DNA of 64,000 nucleotides, from contig NZ_CP092123.1 in assembly GCF_022343685.1 (NCBI RefSeq), positions 620,001 through 684,000 of the forward strand. Direction: 5' to 3'. Below, piece after piece: positions 1 through 11,263 of the stretch; within the stretch, counting starts at the first letter, position 1, and every line of letters starts with the position of its first letter. The notes below the pieces were generated by a model that saw nothing but the letters and a program-made list of their open reading frames with translations, was not told the DNA's origin and made no database searches. The position numbers were made by a program, and so were the translations under genes. This DNA comes from Marinobacterium sediminicola. Lineage in GTDB: Bacteria; Pseudomonadota; Gammaproteobacteria; Pseudomonadales; Balneatricaceae.

Positions 1-313
1 CACCAATGAGATAGGTAACGATACCGGCGATCACGGTGGTCATGCCGTAGTCATGGTCTTCGCTGGAGTCGAGCCAGTGCGCCAGACCAAGCAACAGGGT
101 GATACCGATGCCGATAGCAATGCTGATGCCCGGCCCCAGAGTCGGCAACAGGACAGCGGTCAGGGCACCGGTGACCGCAAGCAGACCGAAGGTGCGGATG
201 CCGGCAATGCGTCCGCCCGCACGAATGTTGCGTTCATGCCAGCCGCGCTGCAGGCCGATAAGCATGCCCAATGCCAGCGCCACCAGTACATGCAGTAGTT
301 GAGAGTTGTCCAT
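1..313 (-). CDS. MgtC/SapB-family membrane protein (partial, C-terminus off window)
   Basis: The reverse strand opens with MDNSQLLHVLVALALGM and runs off the left edge after about 104 residues. The visible part has three or four hydrophobic segments, with the motif GMLIGLQRGWHER followed by AGIRTFGLLAVTGAL. This is the pattern of the N-terminal MgtC/SapB domain (LIGLERE...GLRTF), which in longer proteins is followed by a DUF4010 membrane domain. MgtC-like proteins are inner-membrane proteins linked to magnesium limitation, but the role of this subgroup is not established. The start is the ATG complementary to 311-313. The frame remains open at the edge, so full length and any C-terminal domain are unknown. 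Confidence 0.75.
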   Translation of the reverse strand, partial: MDNSQLLHVLVALALGMLIGLQRGWHERNIRAGGRIAGIRTFGLLAVTGALTAVLLPTLGPGISIAIGIGITLLLGLAHWLDSSEDHDYGMTTVIAGIVTYLIG

Positions 314-420
314 AACGCCTCCGCCAGGGCTGTTCGACGCGATACTTCAAGCCTATCAGATTAGAACAGAATAATTGTACCGGGCAGGTTCCGTGCGGAA
401 GTGGTGGCAATTGTGGGGAA

Positions 421-459
421 GAAAAATCAGCGGGCATTCAGGGGACGATTGTCCCTGAA
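421..459 (-). terminator. possible terminator of the HD-GYP operon
   Basis: Nine bases at 451-459 (GTCCCTGAA) pair with 437-446 (TTCAGGGGAC) with one bulged G and a GATT loop. On the minus strand a run of five T follows about ten bases after the stem. It lies just downstream of the HD-GYP gene stop. The gap between stem and T-run makes it a weak candidate. Confidence 0.3.
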
Positions 460-486
460 CGCACCGGTAAGATTCTGGCAGTGGGT

Positions 487-1551
487 TTATTCGCTGAACT
501 GCTGGCGCAGCTGGCAGATCTGCTCGAAGTGGGCGAAGAAAAGATCGACCAGCTCGGGGTCGAAGTGCTTGCCACGGTTGTCCCGAATCAGCGCAGCAGC
601 GTCCTCGATTGACCAGCTTTTCTTGTAGGGGCGTTCTGAAGTGAGCGCATCGAAGACATCGACGATCGCCACGATACGCCCTTCAATCGGAATTGCTTCT
701 CCGGCAAGCCCCAGAGGATAGCCGGAGCCATCCCACTTTTCATGGTGTGAGAGCGCTATGCTCTTGGCCATCTGCAGCAGCGGGTCATTTTCGTTGGCGC
801 CATCCAGCAGCTCTGCGCCAATCAGCGTGTGCAGCTTGATCTGGTCGAACTCTTCGGGCGTCAGCCGGCCTGGCTTGCGCAGGATGGCGTCCGGGACGCC
901 GAGCTTGCCGATGTCATGCATGGGGGAGGCGTTAAAGATCAGCTTGATCTGCTCATCATCCCAGCCCAGAGCCCTGGCCAGTAACGCGGCACCATGGCTG
1001 ACTCTGAGGATATGACTGCCGGTTTCCTCGTCCTTGTACTCGGCGGCACGACCCAGTCGCTGCACCAGATCGAGGCGGCTGTTGTAAAGCTCCTCGGTGC
1101 GCTGTTGCACCAGCTCTTCCAGCACGTTTTTCTGGTCATGGATCATGCGCAGGCCCATCTGCAGTTGCAGCAGGTTGCCAACACGCATCAGCAGTTCATC
1201 ACGGTCGAAGGGCTTGGTGATGAAGTCACGCACACCCATCGACAGGGCTTTCAGGCGGAAAGACTTGTCGTGCTGCGCGGTCAGCATGATGACCGGCGGC
1301 AGCATCTCGGGCTCCAGCGCCTTGATGGCCTCCAGCACTTCGAATCCATCCATCCCCGGCATATTGATATCCAGCAGTACCAGGTCAAAGCGGTGCTGCT
1401 GGTACTCCTCGACAGCCCGACGAGGGTCGCTGATCAGGGAGAGCCCGTCGTATCCCTCCAGTGCCAAAACGCGCTCGACCAGCCGCAGATTGACCGGCTC
1501 GTCATCCACCACCAGTATGCGGGAGTGGGTGAGCGTGTTATTGAGAGACAT
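487..1551 (-). CDS. HD-GYP response regulator (predicted c-di-GMP phosphodiesterase)
   Basis: This 354-residue protein has an N-terminal receiver domain (about 10-130, phospho-acceptor Asp in LVLLDINMPGMDG, Lys in TKPFD), a short coiled linker, and an HD-GYP domain (about 160-345). The catalytic motifs are intact: MHDIGKLG (HD pair) and HHEKWDGSGYP (HHE plus GYP). HD-GYP proteins hydrolyse c-di-GMP to pGpG or GMP in the cytoplasm, so phosphorylation of the receiver would tune c-di-GMP breakdown. It is the last gene of a three-gene operon, and its start overlaps the stop of the upstream hybrid kinase by 14 nt. AAGGGAG lies nine bases before the ATG, supporting this start. The upstream kinases are its likely phosphodonors (inference from linkage). 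Confidence 0.93.
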   Translation of the reverse strand: MSLNNTLTHSRILVVDDEPVNLRLVERVLALEGYDGLSLISDPRRAVEEYQQHRFDLVLLDINMPGMDGFEVLEAIKALEPEMLPPVIMLTAQHDKSFRLKALSMGVRDFITKPFDRDELLMRVGNLLQLQMGLRMIHDQKNVLEELVQQRTEELYNSRLDLVQRLGRAAEYKDEETGSHILRVSHGAALLARALGWDDEQIKLIFNASPMHDIGKLGVPDAILRKPGRLTPEEFDQIKLHTLIGAELLDGANENDPLLQMAKSIALSHHEKWDGSGYPLGLAGEAIPIEGRIVAIVDVFDALTSERPYKKSWSIEDAAALIRDNRGKHFDPELVDLFFAHFEQICQLRQQFSE

Positions 1552-3812
1552 TCGGGTTTTCTCCCTTCATATTTAAGAGCTGCTCGGTGGTTTCAAGCAG
1601 TATTTTTACATCAAGAGGTTTGGTCAGGTAGCTGTCAAAGCCGGCTTCAAGGCCTCTTTCGACGTCATTGTGCATGGCGTTGGCCGTCAATGCCATCACC
1701 GGTGTATGCATGAGTGTCGGTTCTTTTTTCATCAGTTGAAGCAGTTCGTAGCCATCCATCTCGGGCATGTTGATGTCGAGTATGATCAGGTCCGGCTGGT
1801 GTTGTTTGGCCAGCTCCAATCCCAGGCTGGGGGTATGGGCGTCCAGCATGACGACATCTTTCAGACGGTTCATGAGTCCCCGTAACAGCTTGATGTTAGA
1901 GGGGTTATCATCAACATACAAAATGGTTTTCATGGGCGTTGTATCCTTGGCGACAAGCGCCTCCGTGATGTCCTCAGCGGTGGGTGAATCCTCTGCGCTG
2001 TCCAGGGATAAGGTAATCCAGAAACAGCTGCCTTCGTTCGGGGTGCTGTGCACGCCGATGGTACCGTCCATCAGTTCCATAAGTTGCTTCGCCAGCGTCA
2101 AGCCGACACCGGTTCCTTCAATACCGGAGTGATCTGCATCCAGCCGGTTAAAGGGTTGAAACAACTGCTTCAGGTTCTCGGTGGAGATACCGGTACCTGT
2201 ATCCTGAATGCTCAGTTTGAATCGGTTGTTTTCGAGCATCTGGCCGCTGATTCTGACCAGCCCCTGCTCGCGATTGTATTTCACCGCATTGGACAGCAGG
2301 TTCAGAATCACTTGTTTCAGTCGAGTCCTGTCGGCCATGGCATGACGGGAAGTCAGCGGTAATGTCTCGATGCGAATCTGCTGCTGGTCAGCCAGCGGTC
2401 GAATCAGGCGAGTACACTCATCGACAAGGTCTGCGATTGAAACCGACTCCAACGACAGTACCATGCGTCCCGACTCAATCCGGGCCAGATCGAGAATGTC
2501 GTTGATCAGTTCCAGCAGGTGATTGCCGGCGGTAAGAATTTCGTGAACGCTTTCCTTGTGCTCGGGTGCCAGGTTGCGGTCGTATTCCATCAGTTGGCCA
2601 AATCCAAGAATCGCATTCATCGGGGTGCGCAGTTCATGGCTCATGTTGGCCAGAAAACGGCTCTTGGCCAGATTGGCTGCTTCCGCCTCCCGTGCGGCTG
2701 CGGCCATATGCTCAATATAGAGGTGGCGGCTGACGATACGTGACGCCGACAGCCAGGCGATCAGGGCGAGCAGGAGCAGGGTAAAGCCCAGCGTCAACCA
2801 GCTGGTTACCGACTGGAACGTCGTACCCAGCGTATGCCTGGGTTGACGGTGAACCAACGCCGTCCACCGTATCAGCTCCGGTGAGATGACAGACTCAACG
2901 GATAGTGCGTGAGTGCCCGGCATGACTTCAAGCAGCGGTATGTCCAGCGTCAGAACGTTGGCAACGGGTGTCACAATTGGCTGGTGAGTGGCGCGCTGGA
3001 GCTGGGCCCATACCTCAGGATGATCCTGCTGGTAGTTGAGATCTGCCCGGTCGCGTATGGACCCCCATTCATGGCCGGGGTAGCTGCCAATCAAATAGTC
3101 CCCTTCATGGCTGATCAGCACCGCGGTTCCCTGCTGTATCAGGGCAAAGCGATCGCGAATGTGGGAAAGCATCTCTTCCAGTCGGTAGTTGATGACGAGA
3201 ACCCCGCGGCGCTCATTGCGGCCATCAAACACCGGCGTGGCGATACGAATCATCGGCTGGAACGGAATCTCAATTTGACCATGTTCGACGTTCAGATCAG
3301 CCTTGGAAATAAACACCTTACCGGCTGGCAGCGCCCGGGACTGCTGGAAGTAATAACGACCAGATTTATCCTGCAGCTGGTCTTCGGCAACGGCGAAGGC
3401 GACACCGTCCTGATGATCGATCCGAACATGCTCCTGCCCTTGAAGATCAATAAAGCGAATTTGGGCATAGGTGCCCAGTCTGTTCGACAAGAGTTCGAAA
3501 AAATTCTCCAGGCGGGCTTTGTGTTCGGGGGTGGGCTGATGCAGAAAGGTGGTCAGGGCCGGCAAATGAGCCAACAGCAAAGCGTCATCGGCAGCGCGTC
3601 TCAGTTCGGACTGAACCAGCTGTTTGGATTCTTCCAGGTGGTGCAGGTGCAAGATGTCGAGGGCTTTGTTTCGCTGGGCTTCAAAAGCCTGCAGGATCGG
3701 ATAGCCGATGGCCAGCAGCAAAGCCGTCAGCAAGAGGAAAATTGCGCAAAACAACCCGAGCGTGGAGCGAGACAGTGTTTCGATCCGTAATATGCGAACT
3801 GCTCGGGCAAAA

Positions 3813-3826
<14 letters not shown>
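1538..3826 (-). CDS. membrane hybrid sensor histidine kinase with C-terminal receiver
   Basis: About 762 residues from the ATG at 3826, which is preceded by AAGGA at good spacing; an earlier in-frame TTG at 3862 lacks a ribosome binding site. Order: first membrane segment (about 20-45), a roughly 300-residue periplasmic domain of Cache type (RYYFQQSRALPAGKVFIS and IATPVFD are typical), second membrane segment, HisKA with H-box SHELRTPMN, HATPase with NLLSNAVKYN, DTGTGI and GTGVGL, then a receiver with DLIILDINMPEMDG. All catalytic motifs are present. It probably senses a periplasmic small molecule and signals to the downstream HD-GYP protein. Its start overlaps the end of the upstream kinase by 14 nt, and its own end overlaps the HD-GYP gene by 14 nt, so the three are likely co-translated. 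The ligand is unknown. Confidence 0.92.
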
Positions 3827-5795
<1,969 letters not shown>

Positions 5796-5820
5796 CAAAA
5801 AAAAGCGCCCAAAGGGCGCT
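5796..5820 (-). terminator. Rho-independent terminator of the CoA-transferase gene
   Basis: Read on the minus strand, AGCGCCC-TTT-GGGCGCT forms a seven-pair GC-rich hairpin directly followed by a T-tract. It lies about 25 bases after the stop codon of the leftward acetyl-CoA hydrolase/transferase gene. Confidence 0.9.
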
Positions 5821-5845
5821 CAAGGCTTAGAGCATCAGAAAAAAC

Positions 5846-7360
5846 TTACATCTGCCCGGTTTCTTCGTAGCGCTGGTGCCAACTCAACGCTTCCTCAAGC
5901 AGGTGTGGAGTGTGCATGCCGCGACCAGAGTGCAGCGCACGCTCGTAATAGTCGATCAGTGCAGGACGGAAGTCCGGATGAGCGCAGTTATTGATGATTT
6001 CGTGGGCGCGCTGGCGTGGTGACAGGCCACGCAGATCTGCCAGACCCTGCTCGGTTACGATAATCTTGACGTCATGCTCCGTGTGATCCACGTGAGAAAC
6101 CATTGGCACTATCGCCGAAATAGCGCCGCCTTTTGCCGTCGACGGTGATACAAAGATCGACAGGTAGCCGTTGCGGGCGAAGTCACCGGATCCTCCAATA
6201 CCATTCATCATTCGTGTACCCATGATGTGAGTGGAATTGACGTTACCGTAGATATCCGCCTCAATCAGTCCATTCATGGCTATGACGCCAAGACGCCGTG
6301 CCAGTTCCGGGTGATTCGAAATATCCTGTTGGCGCAGAATGATCTTGTCGCGGTAGAAGTCGATGTTTTCATCGAATTCCTTGATGCCGTCCGGGCTCAG
6401 GGAGAAAGCGGTTGCGGACGCGACCTTCAGGGTGCCGGACTTGAGCATCTTCAGCATGCCGTCCTGAATCACCTCGGTGAACGCGGTCAGTCCCTTGTAG
6501 GGGCCGGCATCCAGGCCTTCGAGCACGGCGTTGGGGATGTTGCCTACACCGGACTGGATCGGCAGCAGTTCTTTCGGCAGACGGCCCAGCTCGATCTCCC
6601 TGTTGAAGAACTCGAGGATGTGCCCGGCGATCTTCTTGGAAACGTCGTCGCTCGGCTTGAACGGCGAGTTGCGATCCGGCGCGGCGGTTTCCACCACAGC
6701 GATCACTTTTTCCGGCGGGCAGGCCAGATACTGCTCGCCGATACGATCAGCCGGGTCGGTCAGCATGATCGGCTTGCGGTTCGGCGGCAGAGCGGTGCCG
6801 TAGTAGATGTCGTGCATCCCTTCCAGCTTGGCATTCTGCCTGGAGTTGACCTCCAGAATGATCTTGTCGGCCTGCTCGATCCAGGTCTTGTTGTTACCAA
6901 TGGAGGAGGAGGGGATCAGGCTGCCGTCTTCACGGATTCCGGCCACTTCGATCAGAGCAATATCCATCTTGCCGAGGAAGCCGGACCAGGCGTACTGGGA
7001 CACCTCGGAAAGGTGGTAATCAACGTAATCCATGGTGCCGTTGTTGATGCGGCTGCGGCAGATGGGGTCGCTCTGGAACGGCAGACGCATCTCGATGCCA
7101 TCCACTTCGGCCAGAACACCATCCAGTTCCGGCGCAGTAGACGCGCCAGTCCACACGTTGATGCGGAAGGGCTTGGTATTTTCGGCGTTCAGGTGACGGA
7201 TGCGCTCAGCGAGTGCGCCCGGTACCGCTTTTGGGTAACCGGCGCCGGTAAAACCGCTCATGCCGACATTGGCACCTGCCGGAATCAGCTCGGCCGCTTC
7301 TTCGGCACTCATAATGCGCTGGCTGAGTACTGGGCACAGGATTCGTGACGTATCAGGCAT
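5846..7360 (-). CDS. acetyl-CoA hydrolase/succinate (acetate) CoA-transferase family
   Basis: The start is taken as the ATG at 7360 (MPDTSRILCPVLSQRI), preceded by GTGAGA; the frame is open 27 codons further upstream but without support. The 504-residue product has both CoA-transferase I halves. Family motifs include GMSGFTGAGYPK near the N-terminus, IQSGVGNIPNAVL, TEVIQDGM with the catalytic Glu that forms the glutamyl-CoA thioester, and NGIGGSGDFARNGYLS. Relatives (Cat1, AarC, Ach1) move CoA between succinyl-CoA or acetyl-CoA and acetate or another acid, in the cytoplasm. Substrate preference cannot be told from sequence alone, so hydrolase against transferase is left open. It is monocistronic: a strong terminator follows, and another terminator separates it from the helicase gene upstream. 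Confidence 0.92.
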   Translation of the reverse strand: MPDTSRILCPVLSQRIMSAEEAAELIPAGANVGMSGFTGAGYPKAVPGALAERIRHLNAENTKPFRINVWTGASTAPELDGVLAEVDGIEMRLPFQSDPICRSRINNGTMDYVDYHLSEVSQYAWSGFLGKMDIALIEVAGIREDGSLIPSSSIGNNKTWIEQADKIILEVNSRQNAKLEGMHDIYYGTALPPNRKPIMLTDPADRIGEQYLACPPEKVIAVVETAAPDRNSPFKPSDDVSKKIAGHILEFFNREIELGRLPKELLPIQSGVGNIPNAVLEGLDAGPYKGLTAFTEVIQDGMLKMLKSGTLKVASATAFSLSPDGIKEFDENIDFYRDKIILRQQDISNHPELARRLGVIAMNGLIEADIYGNVNSTHIMGTRMMNGIGGSGDFARNGYLSIFVSPSTAKGGAISAIVPMVSHVDHTEHDVKIIVTEQGLADLRGLSPRQRAHEIINNCAHPDFRPALIDYYERALHSGRGMHTPHLLEEALSWHQRYEETGQM

Positions 7361-7632
7361 ATTCAATCTCACGTCATATTGTTGACAATCTTGTGATTTA
7401 GACTTGTGTCTGTTTTTTGTACAAGATAGTGGGATCGCCATTCTATCAGTGATTTAGAGGGTTTTGAGAGCTGGTAAGGGTATGTGTAATAGTTCTTTAG
7501 TCTAGTTTTTGAAAAATATTGTAGACATTGTTGCGGTTTTGTAGAAACTGAGTTGCAAACTGAGCAACCTCTTGCCTCCTGTCAGGCTGATGGGGGCGGT
7601 GAGACCGATGTCATCAGTGCTGCAGACGGACA

Positions 7633-7662
7633 TAAAAAAACGGGCCTTAATGGCCCGTTTTT
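7633..7662 (-). terminator. Rho-independent terminator of the SrmB-like gene (symmetric)
   Basis: ACGGGCC (7640-7646) and GGCCCGT (7652-7658) form a hairpin flanked by A7 on one side and T5 on the other, so it could work in both directions. It sits 25 bases past the stop of the leftward helicase gene. The rest of the 7361-7684 gap shows only AT-rich promoter-like DNA for the CoA-transferase gene and no open frame I can support. Confidence 0.88.
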
Positions 7663-7684
7663 GATGGAATGCACAGGTTGGCGC

Positions 7685-9073
7685 TCAGTCAGCCTGCGGC
7701 TTGGGTTTGCGTTTCATCATCGGCATGGAGCCGTCACCCAACGAAGGCCCTTTGGGCGCTGCACTGTTGCCCGCAGGTTCACTTCGACGCTTGCCGACTT
7801 GCTTGCGGTCACGGGAGCGTACTTTATTGGCTGCCGTTTTCTTGCTGCCTTTACTGTCGGTTTTCTTCTTTTTGCTGCCAGCAGCCTTGCCGGATGCCTT
7901 CAGTTTTTTCGGGCCCTTATAGCTGCCTTCCACGCCCTTGATGGTCCGGCGCTCGAATTCGAGTCTCAGGTAGCGCTCGATGCTGGCCATCAGGTTCCAT
8001 TCGTTGTGAGCGATCAGGCAGATGGCCAGGCCTTCGCGTTCCTGACGACCGGTACGGCCGACACGGTGGAGGTGTTCGTCGCCCTTGCGCGCCATGTCAA
8101 AGTTGACCACCAGATCCAGGCCCTCGATATCAAGCCCGCGTGCAGCGACATCGGTCGCGACCAGGATGTTGATCTTGCCGCTGCGCATCAGCTCCATGAC
8201 ATGCTTGCGCTCGTCCTGGCTCATTTCGCCATGCAGGACACCCGAGCGGCGGTTCTGGCGCTGCAGGCTCTTGGCCAGCCACTGTGCCTTGTCGCGGGTG
8301 TTGGTAAAGATGATCGCCTTGTCATAGGTTTCATGTGCCAACAGCCACTCGACCAGCCGCTCCTTGTGCTTGTCGTCATCGGCCAGAATGATCTGCTGAC
8401 GAATCTGTTCCTGTGAGCTTTGTGGGGTGTTCAGAATCAGCTCTTTGGGCTCGTTAAGCACTTCCGGCAGCAGCGCACGTACACCGCGATGGGTCAGGGT
8501 GGCAGAAAACACCATTGACTGACGCTCGGCGCGGCAGACGTTGATGATCGCCATGACTTCGTCGCGGAAACCCATGTCCAGCATGCGATCCGCTTCATCC
8601 AGAACCAGAAATTCCAGGTCATCAAAGTCCAGCGTCTGACGTTCCAAATGTTCGGCCAAACGGCCGGGAGTGGCGACCAGAATCTCCGGATTCTTGCGCA
8701 TCTCGGCCGCCTGCTCCTTGAAGCCTGTGCCACCGCAGACGGTCATGACGCCGATGCGTGTATAGGCTGCCATATCCTTGACTGCCTGACAGACCTGTTC
8801 GGCCAGTTCGCGGGTAGGCGTCAAAATCAGGCCCCGGGTGCCCGTGTTGGGGGCGGGAGCATCCAGAAAATGCTGGAGCATGGGTACAACGAACGCGAGC
8901 GTCTTGCCGCTGCCGGTTTCTGCGCCCACGATCAGGTCGTGGCCATTCAGGGCTTCCGGCAAGGCTGCCTGTTGTACGGGGGTGGGCTGGGTAAAGCCCA
9001 GTTTGTCGATCGCCTTAAGCAGGCGATCATGCAGCATCAATTCAGCAAACACGTTGAGTTCTCGCATGGTCAT
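7685..9073 (-). CDS. srmB: DEAD-box ATP-dependent RNA helicase, SrmB-like
   Basis: A 462-residue DEAD-box helicase. Motifs in order: Q motif (GFTQPTPVQ), motif I AETGSGKT, Ia PTRELAEQV, Ib ATPGRL, II DEAD, III SAT, then helicase-C motifs IV IIFTNTR, V ATDVAARGLD and VI HRVGRTGR. After residue about 370 comes a Lys/Arg-rich tail including RSRDRKQVGKRR, resembling the tail of E. coli SrmB. SrmB helps early assembly of the 50S ribosomal subunit by binding 23S rRNA; the same role here is inferred. It is divergent from the NlpC/P60 gene and followed by a terminator. The start at 9073 (MTMREL) could also be the ATG two codons later. Helicase identity is certain, the SrmB subgroup less so. Confidence 0.9.
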   Translation of the reverse strand: MTMRELNVFAELMLHDRLLKAIDKLGFTQPTPVQQAALPEALNGHDLIVGAETGSGKTLAFVVPMLQHFLDAPAPNTGTRGLILTPTRELAEQVCQAVKDMAAYTRIGVMTVCGGTGFKEQAAEMRKNPEILVATPGRLAEHLERQTLDFDDLEFLVLDEADRMLDMGFRDEVMAIINVCRAERQSMVFSATLTHRGVRALLPEVLNEPKELILNTPQSSQEQIRQQIILADDDKHKERLVEWLLAHETYDKAIIFTNTRDKAQWLAKSLQRQNRRSGVLHGEMSQDERKHVMELMRSGKINILVATDVAARGLDIEGLDLVVNFDMARKGDEHLHRVGRTGRQEREGLAICLIAHNEWNLMASIERYLRLEFERRTIKGVEGSYKGPKKLKASGKAAGSKKKKTDSKGSKKTAANKVRSRDRKQVGKRRSEPAGNSAAPKGPSLGDGSMPMMKRKPKPQAD

Positions 9074-9369
9074 GTGTGCACGAATCCTAGCAAATTCTGG
9101 CTGCTCTGAGGATGTAAAATGATCCAGATAGTCAAACTCCCTGTCGCCGGGGGATCGCTCAACCTGTGCCTAGGTTGTTAAGACGTTTGTCCACAGTTTC
9201 TGTGGATACAGCCAGACCGGCCAGGGGTTTTGGAAGGCTGCGGAAGCTTTCGAGAGGATTTGAGATGCATGGAAGGTGATCTACCCCGCAGACAGGCATG
9301 CCTGGGCTTTGCTACATTGTCAGTCAGGGCACTTGCCGACTCTGGTCATCACAGTGAGAGGTCATATCC
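9074..9369. promoter_or_regulatory. divergent intergenic region with a 7-bp hairpin
   Basis: This 296-base gap lies between the leftward helicase and the rightward NlpC/P60 gene and must hold both promoters. TCCACAG-TTT-CTGTGGA at 9190-9206 is a perfect inverted repeat; its arms also resemble DnaA boxes with one mismatch each. No open frame with a ribosome binding site was seen. Confidence 0.4.
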
Positions 9370-9888
9370 GTGCCGATACGCTTATCGCTTATCCCCAATC
9401 TTGTTTTGTGTCTGTTGCTGGTTGGCTGTGCCAGTCGAAATTCAGTGCCGCCACAAAGTCATTTCAACGATGCTCAACGTCACCGTCTGCTCCAGGTCTT
9501 TGCCGATTGGGCAGGCACCCCATACCGGTTTGGTGGCAATGATCAAAAGGGTGTCGATTGCTCCGGGTTTATCCAACAGGTTTTTTGGCAGCTGGACGGT
9601 CGGCTGTTGCCCCGCACAACTGAACAGCTGGCTGAGCTTGGAGGCAGGGTCCGGCTGCAGAAACTGCAACCGGCTGATCTTATATTTTTCAAAACCGGGG
9701 AGAAGCAGCGTCATGCCGGGATATACATTGGCAATGGCGAATTTATCCATGCATCCACAAGTCGGGGAGTGATGATCTCTCGACTGGATAATCCCTATTG
9801 GCAGGATGCCTGGTGGATGGCAAGGCGGCTGGCTCCGGAAGAAGTTATTAACAGGAGCGTCGATCTGTCCCTCAAGTCGGCAGAATAA
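9370..9888 (+). CDS. NlpC/P60-family cell-wall peptidase, lipoprotein
   Basis: The GTG start at 9370 is preceded by AGAGG at proper spacing. The 172-residue product begins with a lipoprotein signal peptide ending in the lipobox LLLVGC (Cys about 20), so it should be lipid-anchored in the periplasm. The NlpC/P60 domain (about 45-150) has the catalytic Cys in VDCSGFIQQVF, the His in RHAGIYIG and the third polar residue His in FIHAST. Such enzymes (Spr/MepS, YdhO class) cut peptide cross-links or stem peptides in peptidoglycan, usually next to D-glutamyl residues. The short length matches the Spr type. No operon partner: the neighbouring gene upstream is divergent and a 420-base gap follows. Confidence 0.9.
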   Translation: MPIRLSLIPNLVLCLLLVGCASRNSVPPQSHFNDAQRHRLLQVFADWAGTPYRFGGNDQKGVDCSGFIQQVFWQLDGRLLPRTTEQLAELGGRVRLQKLQPADLIFFKTGEKQRHAGIYIGNGEFIHASTSRGVMISRLDNPYWQDAWWMARRLAPEEVINRSVDLSLKSAE

Positions 9889-10309
9889 CTTTTGCAATGT
9901 GGAAAAGAAGTCTTGATTATTGTGACGGAATGCCGTTTTGGCTAAAAAATAGACGGTTGTTCGGGGTTGACAAACCGGTGTTGATTAAAACTATCACCTG
10001 CGCGATCAAGAAATGTACGCTTTTTAAATATCCATATAAATCAATTAGTTATTTATATGCTTTTCACTCTTTCCAAAAGTTATCCCGATGTTTTTGCACA
10101 GAATATGTGAGCAAAAAAGGGATGGTTTTCAACAAAATTTAATGTGTTCGGTTGTTGTGGGTAATGGTGTGTGCAAACTGCGGGATAGAGTGCAATTCGA
10201 GTCTGGATAACGCATCGGTGTAAATAATCCGGAATCGTTTCGCATGATCGAGGTGAGCAGTGCTGTTTTTCGATAGAATGTCTTTATTTAGCGTCAAGAG
10301 GAATATGCC
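9889..10309. other. AT-rich intergenic region upstream of the binding-protein gene
   Basis: About 420 bases, clearly AT-richer than the flanking genes. An 81-codon frame at 9897-10142 lacks a ribosome binding site and recognisable features and is not called. The region should contain the promoter of the binding protein/GGDEF-EAL operon. TAGAAT at 10274-10279 is a possible -10, but no matching -35 was found. No riboswitch structure was recognised. Confidence 0.4.
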
Positions 10310-11263
10310 TTGAGGAAAATGTGGCTAAGGTTCAGTGTCATTCTGCCTCTGGTCGTTGTTCTGGCTGCTTGTTTGCCGTCGTCCACTCCTCCCCTGAAAC
10401 TGGGGACCAACCTCTGGCCCGGTTATGAGCCCCTGTATCTGGCACGGCAGCAGGGGCTGCTGTCTGAGGATCAGGTTGCCTTGGTCGAGTTGCTCTCGGC
10501 CAGTGAGGTTATGCGAGCTTTTCGTAACGGTGCGATCGATGCGGCAGCACTGACGCTGGATGAGGTCATCAGCCTCAGGGCCATTGGCCTGAAGCCGGTG
10601 ATTGTCCAGGTGGCCGATATTTCCAATGGCGCCGATGTGATTCTGGCTCGGCCCGGTATTCGTGCCGTTAACGACTTGCAGGGCCGTCGGGTTGGCGTCG
10701 AAGCAACCGCTCTTGGGGCATACATGTTGTCACGAGCGCTGGAAATGCATCAGATGTCACCGGACGATGTGGAAGTGGTCAGGCTGGAGGTCAACGAACA
10801 TCGGGAGGCGTTCTTGAGCGGTGCGGTGGATGCCGTCGTAACCTTTGATCCGGTCCGCCAGCAGCTGATGGAAGCCGGAGCGGTAAAGGTGTTCGATTCG
10901 AGCCAGATTCCAGGTGAAATCGTGGATGTGCTGGTCGTGCGCGAATCTTTGCTGAAAGAGCGTCATGACCAGATTCAGCATCTGGTACAGGCCTGGCAGC
11001 GAAGCCTGGATCTGGTTCGCTCGCAGCCAAGGTCTTCGGCGGAAATGATGGCCGAACGCCTGAAACTGACACCGGACGAAGTGCTCAAGAGTCATGAGGA
11101 TCTGGAGCTGCCCGGTTGGCAACGCAGTCGAAATCTGATGGGCAAGACCTCTCCGTTACCTCAGCAGGCGGTGAAACTGGCTGACAGCATGTTTCAGCAC
11201 CAGCTCATCGACACAATTCCGGATCTGGAGGGGCTGATCTACAGCCATTACCCCGTCGAATGA
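10310..11263 (+). CDS. periplasmic substrate-binding lipoprotein (NMT1/SsuA-like), orphan
   Basis: The TTG start at 10310 has AAGAGGA six bases upstream; an ATG at 10319 is the alternative. The 317-residue product has a lipoprotein signal ending VLAAC (Cys about 21). The mature part reads LKLGTNLWPGYEPLYLARQQGLL, the opening of NMT1/SsuA/TauA-type ABC-transporter binding proteins, followed by AFRNGAIDAAALTLDE and GRRVGVEATALGAYMLSRALE, which belong to the same fold. No ABC permease or ATPase is nearby. Instead the gene overlaps the next one, a GGDEF-EAL protein, by four bases (ATGA), implying translational coupling. By analogy with NspS-MbaA of Vibrio cholerae, the protein may bind a small molecule and report it to the periplasmic domain of its partner. 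The ligand is unknown. Confidence 0.85.
   Translation: MRKMWLRFSVILPLVVVLAACLPSSTPPLKLGTNLWPGYEPLYLARQQGLLSEDQVALVELLSASEVMRAFRNGAIDAAALTLDEVISLRAIGLKPVIVQVADISNGADVILARPGIRAVNDLQGRRVGVEATALGAYMLSRALEMHQMSPDDVEVVRLEVNEHREAFLSGAVDAVVTFDPVRQQLMEAGAVKVFDSSQIPGEIVDVLVVRESLLKERHDQIQHLVQAWQRSLDLVRSQPRSSAEMMAERLKLTPDEVLKSHEDLELPGWQRSRNLMGKTSPLPQQAVKLADSMFQHQLIDTIPDLEGLIYSHYPVE

Noticed and set aside
6227-7348. 373-codon plus-strand frame opposite the CoA-transferase gene
   Set aside because: Antisense to a certain gene; no start signal or domain.
9188-9210. Possible replication origin from two DnaA-box-like arms
   Set aside because: Both 9-mers carry a mismatch, there is no AT-rich unwinding region or dnaA/dnaN/gidA context; more likely just a hairpin.
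9897-10142. 81-codon frame in the gap before the binding-protein gene
   Set aside because: AT-rich, no ribosome binding site, no recognisable features and no supporting context.
10143-10309. Thiamine (TPP) riboswitch upstream of the NMT1-like gene
   Set aside because: I looked for the conserved CUGAGA and ACCUGA elements and did not find them in order.
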